Position numbers and translations under genes: made by a program. From contig JAUZSF010000028.1 of the NCBI GenBank assembly GCA_030949705.1, forward strand, positions 1-50,271: a stretch of DNA of 50,271 nucleotides. Reading direction: 5' to 3'. Within the stretch, counting starts at the first letter, position 1. Every line of letters starts with the position of its first letter. The notes under the pieces were generated by a model. The model was given only the letters and a program-made list of their open reading frames with translations. It did no database searches and was not told where the DNA came from. The stretch is from Robiginitomaculum sp. Lineage in GTDB: Bacteria; Pseudomonadota; Alphaproteobacteria; Caulobacterales; Maricaulaceae. This document shows, one piece after another, positions 25,741 to 34,167 of the stretch.

Positions 25741-26492
25741 TATTTGCTTTTCGGCAACATGCCGCCTAATTGCTCGCGCATTTGCTTGGGCCGCACCTCA
25801 TCCACCGCGCCGCGGGCCAGATTACCCAGAATAAATGGGCCATAGGAAATGCGGATCAGCCGATTGACCTTCAAATTCAGGGTTTCCAGCGCCCGGCGCA
25901 CTTCGCGATTGCGGCCCTCTTTCAGGCGCACCTCGATCCACGCATTATCGCCTTTTACGCTCTCGATTTTGGCCTCAATGGGGCCGCTGCGCCGCCCGTC
26001 CAGCATCACGCCCTTTTTCAGCCGGTCCAACTGATCCTGTGTTACCCGGCCCCAGGCGCGCACCCGGTATCGTCGGGTCCAGCCGGTCTTGGGCAGCTCC
26101 AGCGTGCGGGCCAGCCCCCCGTCATTGGTCAGCAATAATAAACCTTCGGAGTTCAGATCCAGCCGCCCGACCGAGATCACCCGGGGCATGGTTTCGGGCA
26201 GGCGCTCAAACACCGTGGGCCGGTCCTGTTCGTCCATGTGGCTGGTGATCAGGCCCAGGGGCTTGTGATAACGCCACAAACGCGGCGCGGGCGGGGTGCC
26301 CACCGTCTCGCCATCAACGCGGATGTCCTCGGACCCATCGACCAGAAAGGCCGGGGTGGTCAGCACCATGCCATCCACACTGACCCGGCCCGCCTCGATC
26401 AGGCGTTCGGCTTCGCGGCGCGAGGCAATCCCGGCGCGGGCAATATATTTAGCGATCCGCATTTTATCGGTGTTTTGTGGCTTGGCGTTCAC
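25740..26492 (-). CDS. rluB: 23S rRNA pseudouridine synthase, RluB type
   Basis: A 250-residue enzyme: S4 RNA-binding domain (IAKYIARAGIASRREAERLI, residues 13-60) and RsuA/RluB catalytic domain with the nucleophile Asp in VGRLDLNSEGLLLLTNDG. LKEGRNREVRR is the C-terminal family motif. RluB modifies U2605 of 23S rRNA; RluE/RluF/RsuA paralogues cannot be excluded. It is divergent from tadA. Confidence 0.88.
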   Translation of the reverse strand: MNAKPQNTDKMRIAKYIARAGIASRREAERLIEAGRVSVDGMVLTTPAFLVDGSEDIRVDGETVGTPPAPRLWRYHKPLGLITSHMDEQDRPTVFERLPETMPRVISVGRLDLNSEGLLLLTNDGGLARTLELPKTGWTRRYRVRAWGRVTQDQLDRLKKGVMLDGRRSGPIEAKIESVKGDNAWIEVRLKEGRNREVRRALETLNLKVNRLIRISYGPFILGNLARGAVDEVRPKQMREQLGGMLPKSK

Positions 26493-26526
26493 TTGACGGC
26501 CCTTCTATGACATCGGATCAATAGAT

Positions 26527-26994
26527 ATGGATACAGAGAAACTTGATCTGCGCTTAATGTCACGCACCTTACAGCTTGCGCAAGGGGCAAAAACGGCTGG
26601 CGAAGTACCGGTCGGCGCGCTGATCTATGATCCGGCGCGTGAAACCATCATTGCCGAAGCGGCCAATGCGCCCATTGCCAGCCATGACCCCACCGCGCAT
26701 GCCGAAATTCTGGCCATGCGTGCGGCGGGCGAACGCCTTGGCAATTACCGCCTTGGGGGATTGTGGCTCTATGTATCGCTGGAGCCCTGCGCCATGTGCG
26801 CCGGCGCGGTTGCGCATGCGCGTATTGAACGGCTGATCTTTGGGGCCAGCGATCCAAAGGGCGGGGCGGTCATATCCGGCACCCGGTTTTTTGACCAACC
26901 TACCTGCCATTGGAAACCGCAAGTGACGGAGGGCATTTTGGCCGATGAAAGTGCAGGTCTCCTGAAGGCGTTTTTCCGGGAAAGAAGAAAATAG
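26527..26994 (+). CDS. tadA: tRNA-specific adenosine deaminase
   Basis: Converts A34 to inosine in tRNA-Arg(ACG). It has 155 residues of the cytidine-deaminase fold. The zinc and catalytic motif is HAEILAMR with PCAMCAGA (HAE...PCxxC). The ATG at 26527 is accepted; the stop is 8 bp from the convergent TlpA-like gene's stop. Confidence 0.95.
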   Translation: MDTEKLDLRLMSRTLQLAQGAKTAGEVPVGALIYDPARETIIAEAANAPIASHDPTAHAEILAMRAAGERLGNYRLGGLWLYVSLEPCAMCAGAVAHARIERLIFGASDPKGGAVISGTRFFDQPTCHWKPQVTEGILADESAGLLKAFFRERRK

Positions 26995-27002
26995 GCGCAA
27001 GT

Positions 27003-27782
27003 TTATTGAGACGCTGCCAGCGCCCTGAAAAAGGCCAACCCCTCGGGTGAGGACCAGTGGGCTTCGCCATCCACGGCCCCGCCACTGAAAGTTGCATACG
27101 GTATGCCGCCGGGGGCGTAGATAATGCTGTATGGCAGGCCAATGTGATCTGGGGGCATGCCAACCTCGGTCAGAAAGGCGCGGATTTCTTCCTTGTTTCT
27201 GGGCATGATCAGGGCAAGGGTTTGCACACCGCGTTCATCAAAAATGGCCCGGGCGCTTTGCAGGGTGTCACGACCCAATGTATCCGCATTGACGGTAAAG
27301 AACTTGATTGGCGCATCGGCCAGCGCGTTGGCGGTGGCATCAATATCGGGCAGTTCTGAAATACAGGGCAGACACCAGCTGGCCCACAGATTGATCACCG
27401 TCCAGCCTTCTTTGGCGGCGTCCAACCCCTCGCCTCCAGTAACATGAGAGCTGGAAATCCATTTGGCTGTTTTGGCTGGTTCAAACAAGGTAATTTCGTC
27501 TGGTGGATTGGGAATGCCTTGGGGAAGCTCAACAGGGACCGGGGGCGCATTGTCTTCGAATGTTGCAATGATCATTGATGCAGGCTTATCCCCGACCTGG
27601 CGCCATAAAGAAATAAAGGCGGCGCGTTTTTCTTTGTCTTGCAGGCCGGTAATGACGTCGTTTGGCAACAGGGTCTGGGAGGTATCCACATTGTTCTGTG
27701 TGGAAGGGGTCGTCTTCCTACCCAGATAAAAGCCCCCAAGAAGAAGTATAAAAGCTGCCGCAATGGCAATATAAATTTTCAT
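27003..27782 (-). CDS. TlpA-like thioredoxin-fold protein, membrane anchored
   Basis: A 259-residue periplasmic thiol-disulfide protein. One N-terminal hydrophobic helix (about 3-21) acts as a signal anchor. A thioredoxin-like domain follows, with the redox motif WASWCLPCISE (about residue 135) and the cis-Pro region GLPYSIIY. Its likely role is reduction of periplasmic cysteines or cytochrome c maturation. The 100-residue stretch between anchor and thioredoxin domain is unrecognised. Confidence 0.85.
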   Translation of the reverse strand: MKIYIAIAAAFILLLGGFYLGRKTTPSTQNNVDTSQTLLPNDVITGLQDKEKRAAFISLWRQVGDKPASMIIATFEDNAPPVPVELPQGIPNPPDEITLFEPAKTAKWISSSHVTGGEGLDAAKEGWTVINLWASWCLPCISELPDIDATANALADAPIKFFTVNADTLGRDTLQSARAIFDERGVQTLALIMPRNKEEIRAFLTEVGMPPDHIGLPYSIIYAPGGIPYATFSGGAVDGEAHWSSPEGLAFFRALAASQ

Positions 27783-27856
27783 AAAACCTGCACCTGTTTA
27801 TTATATACGTATCTCAGGCATTATATAATCAATCCAAATCAGTTTAAGGATAAGGT

Positions 27857-28018
27857 ATGCCTGTAATTTACATTGATGATGAATGTAAATGTGGCGCTGA
27901 TGGGGTGGTTATGTGTTCTGAATATGGCATTTGGGGCTATTGCCCGTTGGGGGGCTTTCGCCTAACGATTGCACAGGGCATATACGTTGCGACCCGGAGA
28001 GACAGAATATGCAATTAA
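27857..28018 (+). CDS. Possible 53-residue cysteine-rich peptide
   Basis: The reading frame starts at an ATG behind AAGGATAAGG, an unusually good ribosome-binding site. The product has five cysteines at positions 10, 12, 20, 29 and 52. The CxC-x7-C-x8-C spacing could hold a zinc or iron-sulfur site. It lies in the otherwise empty gap between the divergent TlpA-like gene and DUF2948, and overlaps the DUF2948 start by 10 bp. No family is recognised and chance cannot be excluded. Confidence 0.4.
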   Translation: MPVIYIDDECKCGADGVVMCSEYGIWGYCPLGGFRLTIAQGIYVATRRDRICN

Positions 28019-28440
28019 TGGCAGCCAGTGCGGATGATCTTCTGGTGGTTTCGGCATTGGTACAGGACGGCATCGCCCGCATTCGTGATTTACAACGCGA
28101 AGCGGCGGCGCGGCGTTTTACCATTGGGCTGAACCGGTTTCGCTGGGAAGTGGTAAGCGAGGGCAAACAGCCCGCCCGCGTGCGCTCTGGTCTGATGATC
28201 GAGGGGGTCAATGCGGTGCGTACGCAAAACCTCAACCGGGGGAACCCGGATGCGGTGGTGGATATCTTATCGTTGGAATTTACCCCGGACGAGGACAATC
28301 CGCCGGCGGGAACTTTACGCGTTTTTCTGGCCGGTGGCGGCCTGATTGAACTGGATGTGGAATGCATAGACGTCACTCTGGCGGACGTCAGCAAGACCTG
28401 GGGAACCCGGCGGGTGCCGGACCACGAGATCGATGACTGA
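28009..28440 (+). CDS. DUF2948 family protein
   Basis: A 143-residue cytoplasmic protein restricted to alphaproteobacteria, function unknown. The N-terminal [26 protein letters not shown] and the [14 protein letters not shown]-terminus are typical. The ATG at 28009 follows GGAGAG; an upstream ATG at 27931 lacks a site and adds unrelated residues. In many relatives this gene is followed by hisD and then UPF0262; here UPF0262 follows directly with an 8-bp overlap. Confidence 0.88.
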   Translation: MQLMAASADDLLVVSALVQDGIARIRDLQREAAARRFTIGLNRFRWEVVSEGKQPARVRSGLMIEGVNAVRTQNLNRGNPDAVVDILSLEFTPDEDNPPAGTLRVFLAGGGLIELDVECIDVTLADVSKTWGTRRVPDHEIDD

Positions 28441-28912
28441 GGGGCGCAAAGACCGCATTGCCAAATTGCATTTGGACGAGCGGTCCCTGTCGGCACTGTC
28501 GGCGGATTCAGAGCACGAGCGCCGGGTGGCCATTTTTGATCTGCTGGAAGAAAACACCTTTCGCCCCGTCGGCGCGCCGGATGGGCCCTATGCGGTGGAC
28601 CTCTCCATTGTGGATCGCAAGCTGGTGTTTGATATTGCCGTACTGGATGGCCCGCCGGTGCGCCGTCTGATTTTGTCGCTGACCCCGTTTCGGCGCATTG
28701 TGCGCGACTATTTCATGATCTGCGAAAGCTATTATGATGCCATTCGCACGGCCGCCCCGGCACAGATCGAGGCCATCGATATGGGTCGGCGGGGGATTCA
28801 CAATGAAGGCTCTGAATTGCTGGAAGAGCGCTTGAAAGACAAAGTGGAAATGGATTTTGATACGGCGCGCAGGCTGTTCACCCTGATCAGCGCCCTGCAC
28901 GTAAGAAACTAG
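28433..28912 (+). CDS. UPF0262 family protein
   Basis: A 159-residue protein with conserved segments [35 protein letters not shown] and [19 protein letters not shown], the hallmark of UPF0262. Function is unknown and the family is confined to alphaproteobacteria. The start overlaps DUF2948, and the phosphatase gene follows after 12 bp. Confidence 0.92.
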   Translation: MTEGRKDRIAKLHLDERSLSALSADSEHERRVAIFDLLEENTFRPVGAPDGPYAVDLSIVDRKLVFDIAVLDGPPVRRLILSLTPFRRIVRDYFMICESYYDAIRTAAPAQIEAIDMGRRGIHNEGSELLEERLKDKVEMDFDTARRLFTLISALHVRN

Positions 28913-28924
28913 AGACCGATCATT

Positions 28925-29365
28925 ATGACCAAGACGCCTACGCCCAAATCCGTGCTGTTTTCCTGCACCATGAACTCCATCCGCTCACCCATGGCGGCGG
29001 CGCTGTTGCGGCGGCGCTTTGGTACCGCTATCGGCGCCGATTCCTGTGGTGTTTATGAAGGCTATCTGGATCCCTTTATGGTGCAGGTGATGGAGGAATG
29101 GGGCGTGGATCTGGCGGATCACGAGCCCAAAAGCTTTTCCCATCTGGCCCCGTCCAGCTTTGATCTGGTGATTGTGCTGACCCGTGATGCCGAGGAAAAT
29201 GCCCGCGAGTTTCTCAAAGACAGTGCCGTGGCGCTGGAGTTCTGGGACACCCCAAACCCGACCGACGAAATGTTTGGTCCGCGGGATTTGCGTATTCAGG
29301 CCTATCGGGATTGCCGTAATTTTCTAGATAAAAAAATTGCCGCGCGTTTTGGTCCGGCGAAATAA
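28925..29365 (+). CDS. Low-molecular-weight protein-tyrosine-phosphatase-like protein
   Basis: A 146-residue protein. The P-loop CTMNSIRSP keeps the Cys-x5-Arg-Ser of LMW-PTP and arsenate reductases. FWDTPNPTD carries the general-acid Asp region. Conserved synteny with UPF0262 marks the alphaproteobacterial subclass. Substrate unknown; an arsenate-reductase role is unlikely without ars genes. Confidence 0.85.
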   Translation: MTKTPTPKSVLFSCTMNSIRSPMAAALLRRRFGTAIGADSCGVYEGYLDPFMVQVMEEWGVDLADHEPKSFSHLAPSSFDLVIVLTRDAEENAREFLKDSAVALEFWDTPNPTDEMFGPRDLRIQAYRDCRNFLDKKIAARFGPAK

Positions 29366-30769
29366 CTAAAACAACACCCGCGGGTTCATGATATTGTCCG
29401 GGTCCAGCGCGGTTTTGATGGCGCGCATCATGGCCATTTCCACATCAGTTTTTTGCGCCCGCAAGGGTTCATTTTTCATAATGCCAATGCCGTGTTCGGC
29501 CGATATGGAGCCACCAAGGGCCAGGGTTCGATCGTAAATCATGGCGGTGATGGTGGGCGCAAGGGCCAAAAACTGATCGCCGCTCATGGCGCGCGGCTGC
29601 AAGATATTAAAATGCACATTGCCATCGCCCACATGGCCAAAGGCAAAGACGCGGCAATCCGGGGCAAGGCGTTCGGCCTCCTTTGAAGCCGTCTCAATAA
29701 AATCGGCCATGGCCGAGACCGGTACGGATATGTCGTGCTTGAGGGCCGCCCCTTCGCCCTTTTGCGCCGCCGAGAGGGATTCACGCAAGTGTAAAAAATC
29801 CTCTGCCTGGCTGTCTGACTGGGCGATGGCGGCATCGCTGATCAGGCCGCTCTGCATGGCCTCGCCAAGGACGCTTTCCAGTTCGGTTTTGGCCGCCGGT
29901 GCGGTGAAAAATCCAAATTCGGCCAGCACATGCCAGGGGCTGGAACCGGGCAGAGGCGCGCGGGTGCCGGGGATGTTTTTGATGGCATAATCCACGGCGA
30001 TCTGGCTGACCAGTTCGAACTTGCCAAGGGCGTCACCATAATGGGCGCGCAAATATGCCAACAGGGCGATGGCGTCCTTAACGGTGTCGAGCATGCACCA
30101 GATGGTGCGCCGGATGGGGGGCACGGGGTATAGTTTTAAAACCGCGGCGGTGATGATGCCCAGCGTGCCTTCGGCCCCGATAAAAAGCTGTTTCAGGTCA
30201 TAACCGCTATTATCCTTGCGCAAGCCTTTTAGCGTGCTCAGCGCCGTGCCCTTGGGGGTGATGACCTCCAGCCCCAGACACAGATCCCGGGCGGTGCCAT
30301 AGCGCAAAACCTCCATGCCGCCGGCATTGGTGGAGAGCACGCCGCCAATGGTGGCACTGCCTTCGCTGGCAATTGACAAGGGGAAAAGCAGGCCTTCTTT
30401 TCGGGCTGCCGCCTTGGCCGTGCTGAGGGTCATGCCGGCCTCAACGGTCAGGGTGGCATTTTGCGTATCCAGATCGCGCAGGCGGTTCAGGCGCTGTGTG
30501 CTGACCAGCACTTCGCCCTTTGGAATTTGTGCGCCCACCAGGCCGGTATTGCCGCCCTGGGGGGTGATGGCAATCTGGCTCGCGGCGCAATAGGCCACCA
30601 GTTTTGCGCATTGCTCTGCACTGTCCGGCAAGGCCAATAACGGTGTTGTGCCGGTCCAGCGATCACGCCATTCCTGCAAATAGGGCACTAGGTCATCATC
30701 ACTGTCTTTCCAGCCCTTGGGGCCAAGCAGGGTTTTGATCTGGTCAATATGATGGGCGGCCAAGGTCAT
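29366..30769 (-). CDS. FAD-binding oxidoreductase, GlcD / D-2-hydroxyglutarate dehydrogenase type
   Basis: A 467-residue flavoenzyme of the vanillyl-alcohol-oxidase fold. The FAD domain has ITPQGGNTGLVGAQIP (about 70), SIASEGSATIGGVLSTNAGG and IGAEGTLGIITAAVLKLYP. The C-terminal domain holds GHVGDGNVHFNI (metal and substrate histidines) and SAEHGIG. It oxidises a D-2-hydroxyacid such as D-2-hydroxyglutarate or D-lactate. The electron acceptor is not evident. Its end is 1 bp after the PTP-like gene, convergent. Confidence 0.9.
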   Translation of the reverse strand: MTLAAHHIDQIKTLLGPKGWKDSDDDLVPYLQEWRDRWTGTTPLLALPDSAEQCAKLVAYCAASQIAITPQGGNTGLVGAQIPKGEVLVSTQRLNRLRDLDTQNATLTVEAGMTLSTAKAAARKEGLLFPLSIASEGSATIGGVLSTNAGGMEVLRYGTARDLCLGLEVITPKGTALSTLKGLRKDNSGYDLKQLFIGAEGTLGIITAAVLKLYPVPPIRRTIWCMLDTVKDAIALLAYLRAHYGDALGKFELVSQIAVDYAIKNIPGTRAPLPGSSPWHVLAEFGFFTAPAAKTELESVLGEAMQSGLISDAAIAQSDSQAEDFLHLRESLSAAQKGEGAALKHDISVPVSAMADFIETASKEAERLAPDCRVFAFGHVGDGNVHFNILQPRAMSGDQFLALAPTITAMIYDRTLALGGSISAEHGIGIMKNEPLRAQKTDVEMAMMRAIKTALDPDNIMNPRVLF

Positions 30770-31389
30770 GGGCGCGGCCAGGTCTTCATGATGGCATCAC
30801 GGGCCAGGTCGCCCTGGCGCAGGATTTTAATGTCATCATTGCTGACATCCACCAGGGTAGAGGCAATGCCGCGCTGGCACGGGCCGTCGTCAAGGCAGAT
30901 GGCCGCGCCGGCGCGAATATCGGGTGCAATATCTTTGGCCTTCGTGGGGGCGGGGGCCCCGGCGCGATTGGCACTGGGGGCGGCCAGCGCGCCACCAAAT
31001 TGCGAAATCAGTGCCCGGGTGCTTTCATGATCCGGTACCCGCAGGCCGACGGTTTTACCGCCCGCCAGTACCAGCGGGCACAAGGGCGCATCGGCTTTGA
31101 GCGGCACAATCAGGGTCAATGGCCCCGGCCAGAATGCCTCGGCAAGATTTTGTGCCCGTTCGTCAAATTTTCCATAACGCCTTGCCATGCAAAGATCGGC
31201 AACCAACAGGCTGAAGGGCTGGTTATGGGGGCGCTCTTTTAAGGCATATAGGCGCTTTATGGCGATGGCATTGCTGGCATCGGCGGCCAGCCCGTAAACG
31301 GTTTCTGTGGGCACAATGATTACTCCACCATTGCGCAAGGCGATCAAGGCGTCGGACGGGGTATGGGCAGGGGGTTGGTATATGGCCAT
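30766..31389 (-). CDS. tsaC: Threonylcarbamoyl-AMP synthase (YrdC/Sua5 type)
   Basis: Makes the activated intermediate for t6A37 in ANN-decoding tRNAs. It has 207 residues, so it is the short single-domain form without the Sua5 C-terminal domain. Motifs are PTETVYGLAADA, RPHNQPFSLLV and ALAAPSANRAG. The ATG at 31389 is preferred, as the longer ORF from 31449 overlaps the upstream gene. The stop overlaps the oxidoreductase start (ATGA). Confidence 0.92.
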   Translation of the reverse strand: MAIYQPPAHTPSDALIALRNGGVIIVPTETVYGLAADASNAIAIKRLYALKERPHNQPFSLLVADLCMARRYGKFDERAQNLAEAFWPGPLTLIVPLKADAPLCPLVLAGGKTVGLRVPDHESTRALISQFGGALAAPSANRAGAPAPTKAKDIAPDIRAGAAICLDDGPCQRGIASTLVDVSNDDIKILRQGDLARDAIMKTWPRP

Positions 31390-31423
31390 CACTGGCGCAT
31401 TAGAACGCCTTGCGGGCCTCGCC

Positions 31424-32626
31424 TCAAGAGGCTTTGCGCCGGGTGGCATTTAGGGACAGTTTTACCTGTACCGCGCGGTCCACATATTCGGCACCGGGAT
31501 CGGCATTCGCCCCTATGCCAAAATCCAGCCGGTCCAGCACCGCCGCGCCTTCGGCATGGGCGTGATCCCCGGTGATTTGCAATTCGAAGGGAAAGGATAC
31601 CGGCAGACTCAGCCCGCGCAGGCTAAGCTGTCCATCAATGACATAACTGCCATTTTGGATGGCGCGGACGTCTTTGCTTTCAAAAACGGCGGCACGTTTG
31701 CCGGCTATATCAAACCAGTCTGCCTCGGGCAGGGCGGTGTCATAGGTGGCATCACCGGTATGGGCGGAACCAAGATCAATAACCGCCATGATATGCGCCT
31801 CATCTATATCCGCCGGGTCCAGCGATATGTCAGCGTTCCAGCGTGTGAATTTTCCCTCAACGGTGTTGCCCGCATGGTTAAAGGTAAAACTCAGCAAGCT
31901 GGTATCCGGATCGACGATCCAATTGCCGCTCTGCTCTGTAGTGGTGCTGGCCGCTGGTGCCGGGGCGGCATTGCCGGGCGTATTGCCCAACAGGGCGATC
32001 AACACAAACAAAACCAGGGTGCCGCCAAAAACCAGTGCTGCCCCGCGGGGTTTTCGTGATGGCGGTTGCACCTCGCCCAATTTGGGCAGCATGCGGGCCA
32101 TGGCATTATCCTTGTCCATATATTGGTGTTTTAGAGCGGCGCCGATATGCAGGGCCAGCAAGCCCATGGTGCCAAAGGCCAGGATTTCGTGCACTTCGTG
32201 CAGATCGCCGACAATGGCTTTTTTCTGCTCCACGGCCATTTGCGCCAGAAACCAGATATGCGGCCAGTTAAACAGCATCAGAAACATGGTGGGAATGTTT
32301 TTGGGTGATGCCGAAACCATCATCCAGCCGGACAGGGGGATGGCGAGGATGAGTACAAAAAAGGTAAGGTGGGTCGCCTTTGCCAGGAATTTTTCCCAAG
32401 GCTTCATCGTATCGGGCAAAGGCGGCGGCGGGTTCAGCGCCCGCCAGCCAACACTGGCCAGCGATAAAAACAACACCATCAGGCCAAAACTTTTATGCAT
32501 TTGATAAACGGCAACCTGGATGGCCTTGGGGGTATCCTCCATAAACAGGCCTACCGGCACCAGGGCAATAATAAAGCCGGCAATCAGCCAGTGCAGGGTG
32601 ATGGCGACGCGATTGTAACGCTCCAT
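31424..32626 (-). CDS. Cytochrome b561-YceI fusion protein
   Basis: A 400-residue fusion. Residues 1-190 are a four-helix cytochrome b561: TLHWLIAG, YQMHKSFG and EVHEILAF...LLALHIGAALKHQ give the haem histidines. A fifth hydrophobic helix (about 195-215) and a low-complexity linker (NAAPAPAASTTT) lead to a periplasmic YceI domain (about 232-395: WIVDPDTSLLSFTFNHAGNTVEGKF ... GLSLPVSFPFELQITG). YceI lipocalin-like barrels bind polyisoprenoids including quinones, so electron transfer between haem b and a bound quinone is a reasonable guess. The last of three YceI-domain genes in a row. Confidence 0.9.
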   Translation of the reverse strand: MERYNRVAITLHWLIAGFIIALVPVGLFMEDTPKAIQVAVYQMHKSFGLMVLFLSLASVGWRALNPPPPLPDTMKPWEKFLAKATHLTFFVLILAIPLSGWMMVSASPKNIPTMFLMLFNWPHIWFLAQMAVEQKKAIVGDLHEVHEILAFGTMGLLALHIGAALKHQYMDKDNAMARMLPKLGEVQPPSRKPRGAALVFGGTLVLFVLIALLGNTPGNAAPAPAASTTTEQSGNWIVDPDTSLLSFTFNHAGNTVEGKFTRWNADISLDPADIDEAHIMAVIDLGSAHTGDATYDTALPEADWFDIAGKRAAVFESKDVRAIQNGSYVIDGQLSLRGLSLPVSFPFELQITGDHAHAEGAAVLDRLDFGIGANADPGAEYVDRAVQVKLSLNATRRKAS

Positions 32627-32631
32627 TGTAC

Positions 32632-33264
32632 TCAGTCCTTTGGTTTTATGAATTCGGCTTCGATGATGATCTGAACCTCATCACCAACAATTTTGGGAGC
32701 ATAGGTATTAAACCCCCAATCGGATCGTTTGATGGTGGTTTTGGCGGAAAATCCCAGCGTGGGAACCCCGGCAAAGGGGCGTTTTTCATGGCTGCCATCC
32801 AGAGTAACCTCCAGGGTCACCGGTTTGGTCACCCCCAGAAAGTTCAAATCCCCGGTGACGGTCCCGGTGTGATCTCCGGTCAGGGTGATGCTGGTGGCGG
32901 TGAAGGTGATTTTGGGAAAGGCGCCCGCATTGAACCATTTGGCATCATTGGCCAATACCTTGTCGAAATCCTCTTTTTCCGGATAGGGGTAATCGGTGCG
33001 CACCGATGCTGGGTTGATCGTGGCACTCAGGGTGCTTTTTTCCGGATGAGCTGCATCAAAGTTCAGATCAATATCAAAATCGGTAAAGCGCGCAGTATAA
33101 TAGGCCAGCCCCATATGCTGCACTTTCCAGGTCAGGCTGGCATGGGTTTTGTCCATTTCATAAGTGCCGTTGAACACCGAAGACATGGCCGGGGCATTGT
33201 TGGCCGCCAGGGCAAAGGCCGGGCTGGCAAGAGACAGGCTGGCCGCCAGAATCAGGGTTTTCAT
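32632..33264 (-). CDS. YceI-family periplasmic protein
   Basis: A 210-residue secreted lipocalin-like protein. The signal peptide (MKTLILAASLSLASPAFA) is cleaved near AFA. The YceI domain follows with YEMDKTHASLTWKVQHMGLAYYTARFTDFDIDLNFD, FNAGAFPKITFTATSI and GVTKPVTLEVTLDG. It lies 5 bp upstream of the b561-YceI fusion and 34 bp downstream of another YceI gene, so all three are co-transcribed. Confidence 0.95.
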   Translation of the reverse strand: MKTLILAASLSLASPAFALAANNAPAMSSVFNGTYEMDKTHASLTWKVQHMGLAYYTARFTDFDIDLNFDAAHPEKSTLSATINPASVRTDYPYPEKEDFDKVLANDAKWFNAGAFPKITFTATSITLTGDHTGTVTGDLNFLGVTKPVTLEVTLDGSHEKRPFAGVPTLGFSAKTTIKRSDWGFNTYAPKIVGDEVQIIIEAEFIKPKD

Positions 33265-33298
33265 GTCATTTTCCTTTTGTGGAATGGTATGGGGGATT

Positions 33299-33904
33299 TC
33301 ATGTTTTTAGAAACTCGGCCTCGATATGCACCATAATCTCATCACCAACCCCGAAGGCTGACCAGGCGTTTGCCCCAAAGGCCTGGCGGGAAAAATGACC
33401 ATCAGCGGAAAACCCGATGACCTGTGCACCACGCAATGGGTCGTGTGCAGTGCCGTTAAAATGTACATTGAGTGTGATCGGTTGCGACACCCCGCGCAAG
33501 GTCAAAATACCAGTTACCTCGCCGTTTTGCGGCCCGGTGCGGGTGATGGTGGTTGAGACAAAGCGAATTTGCGGATGGGCGCTGGCATCCAACAGGTTTT
33601 TGGTGGCCGCCAGCTTGCGGTCAAAATCCGCCATGCCGGTATTGATCGATGCGGTTTCAATGACCACGCTGAGATGGCTTTGTTCCGGGCTATCCGGGTT
33701 GAAATCCAGGGTTGCATCAAAATCATCAAAGCGGGCGGTAAACAGGGAAAGCCCACCACCATGGCTAAGGCGTAAAATCAGGCTGGCATGATTTTTATCC
33801 AGGGTATAGTCACCCCTTGGAGCGGCGGCGGGCAGCGGGTCCGGGGTGGCGACACATCCGGTCAGCCACAGGCAAAGAGCAATACTGAGCATAAAGGCAC
33901 GCAT
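33299..33904 (-). CDS. YceI-family lipoprotein
   Basis: A 201-residue YceI barrel with a lipobox (WLTGC, Cys about 17), hence membrane anchored rather than soluble. Domain landmarks are YTLDKNHASLILRLSHGGGLSLFTARFDDF, DASAHPQIRFVSTTI and GVSQPITLNVHFNG. It is the first gene of the YceI cluster. Confidence 0.93.
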   Translation of the reverse strand: MRAFMLSIALCLWLTGCVATPDPLPAAAPRGDYTLDKNHASLILRLSHGGGLSLFTARFDDFDATLDFNPDSPEQSHLSVVIETASINTGMADFDRKLAATKNLLDASAHPQIRFVSTTITRTGPQNGEVTGILTLRGVSQPITLNVHFNGTAHDPLRGAQVIGFSADGHFSRQAFGANAWSAFGVGDEIMVHIEAEFLKT

Positions 33905-33984
33905 AAACCACTCTACCGCAATTTGTGTTCAAACTGAACCACACATGCATCACGATCCATTGAGAAATCATTTGAAATGCCAAC

Positions 33985-34022
33985 AAAAAAGAGGGCTGGT
34001 GCGCAAGGCACCAGCCCTTTTT
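33985..34022 (-). terminator. Terminator downstream of hisS (bidirectional hairpin)
   Basis: A perfect 10-bp stem (33993-34002 with 34008-34017) with a 5-base loop is flanked by A6 on the left and T5 on the right. On the minus strand it ends the hisS transcript with TCTTTTTT and separates it from the YceI operon. Confidence 0.88.
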
Positions 34023-34167
34023 AGGTCGGTCAATGAGGGGCGTTTCCTCCCCGAAAACGCCGAACGAAGCGCCTAGCGCTCCATCTGATTACATCTTTGG
34101 CGGTCAGGGGCGCAGAGTCAAGTCTCTGGCCGTTATTGATCGTTTTGCACGGCGTCTTGCACCAAAG

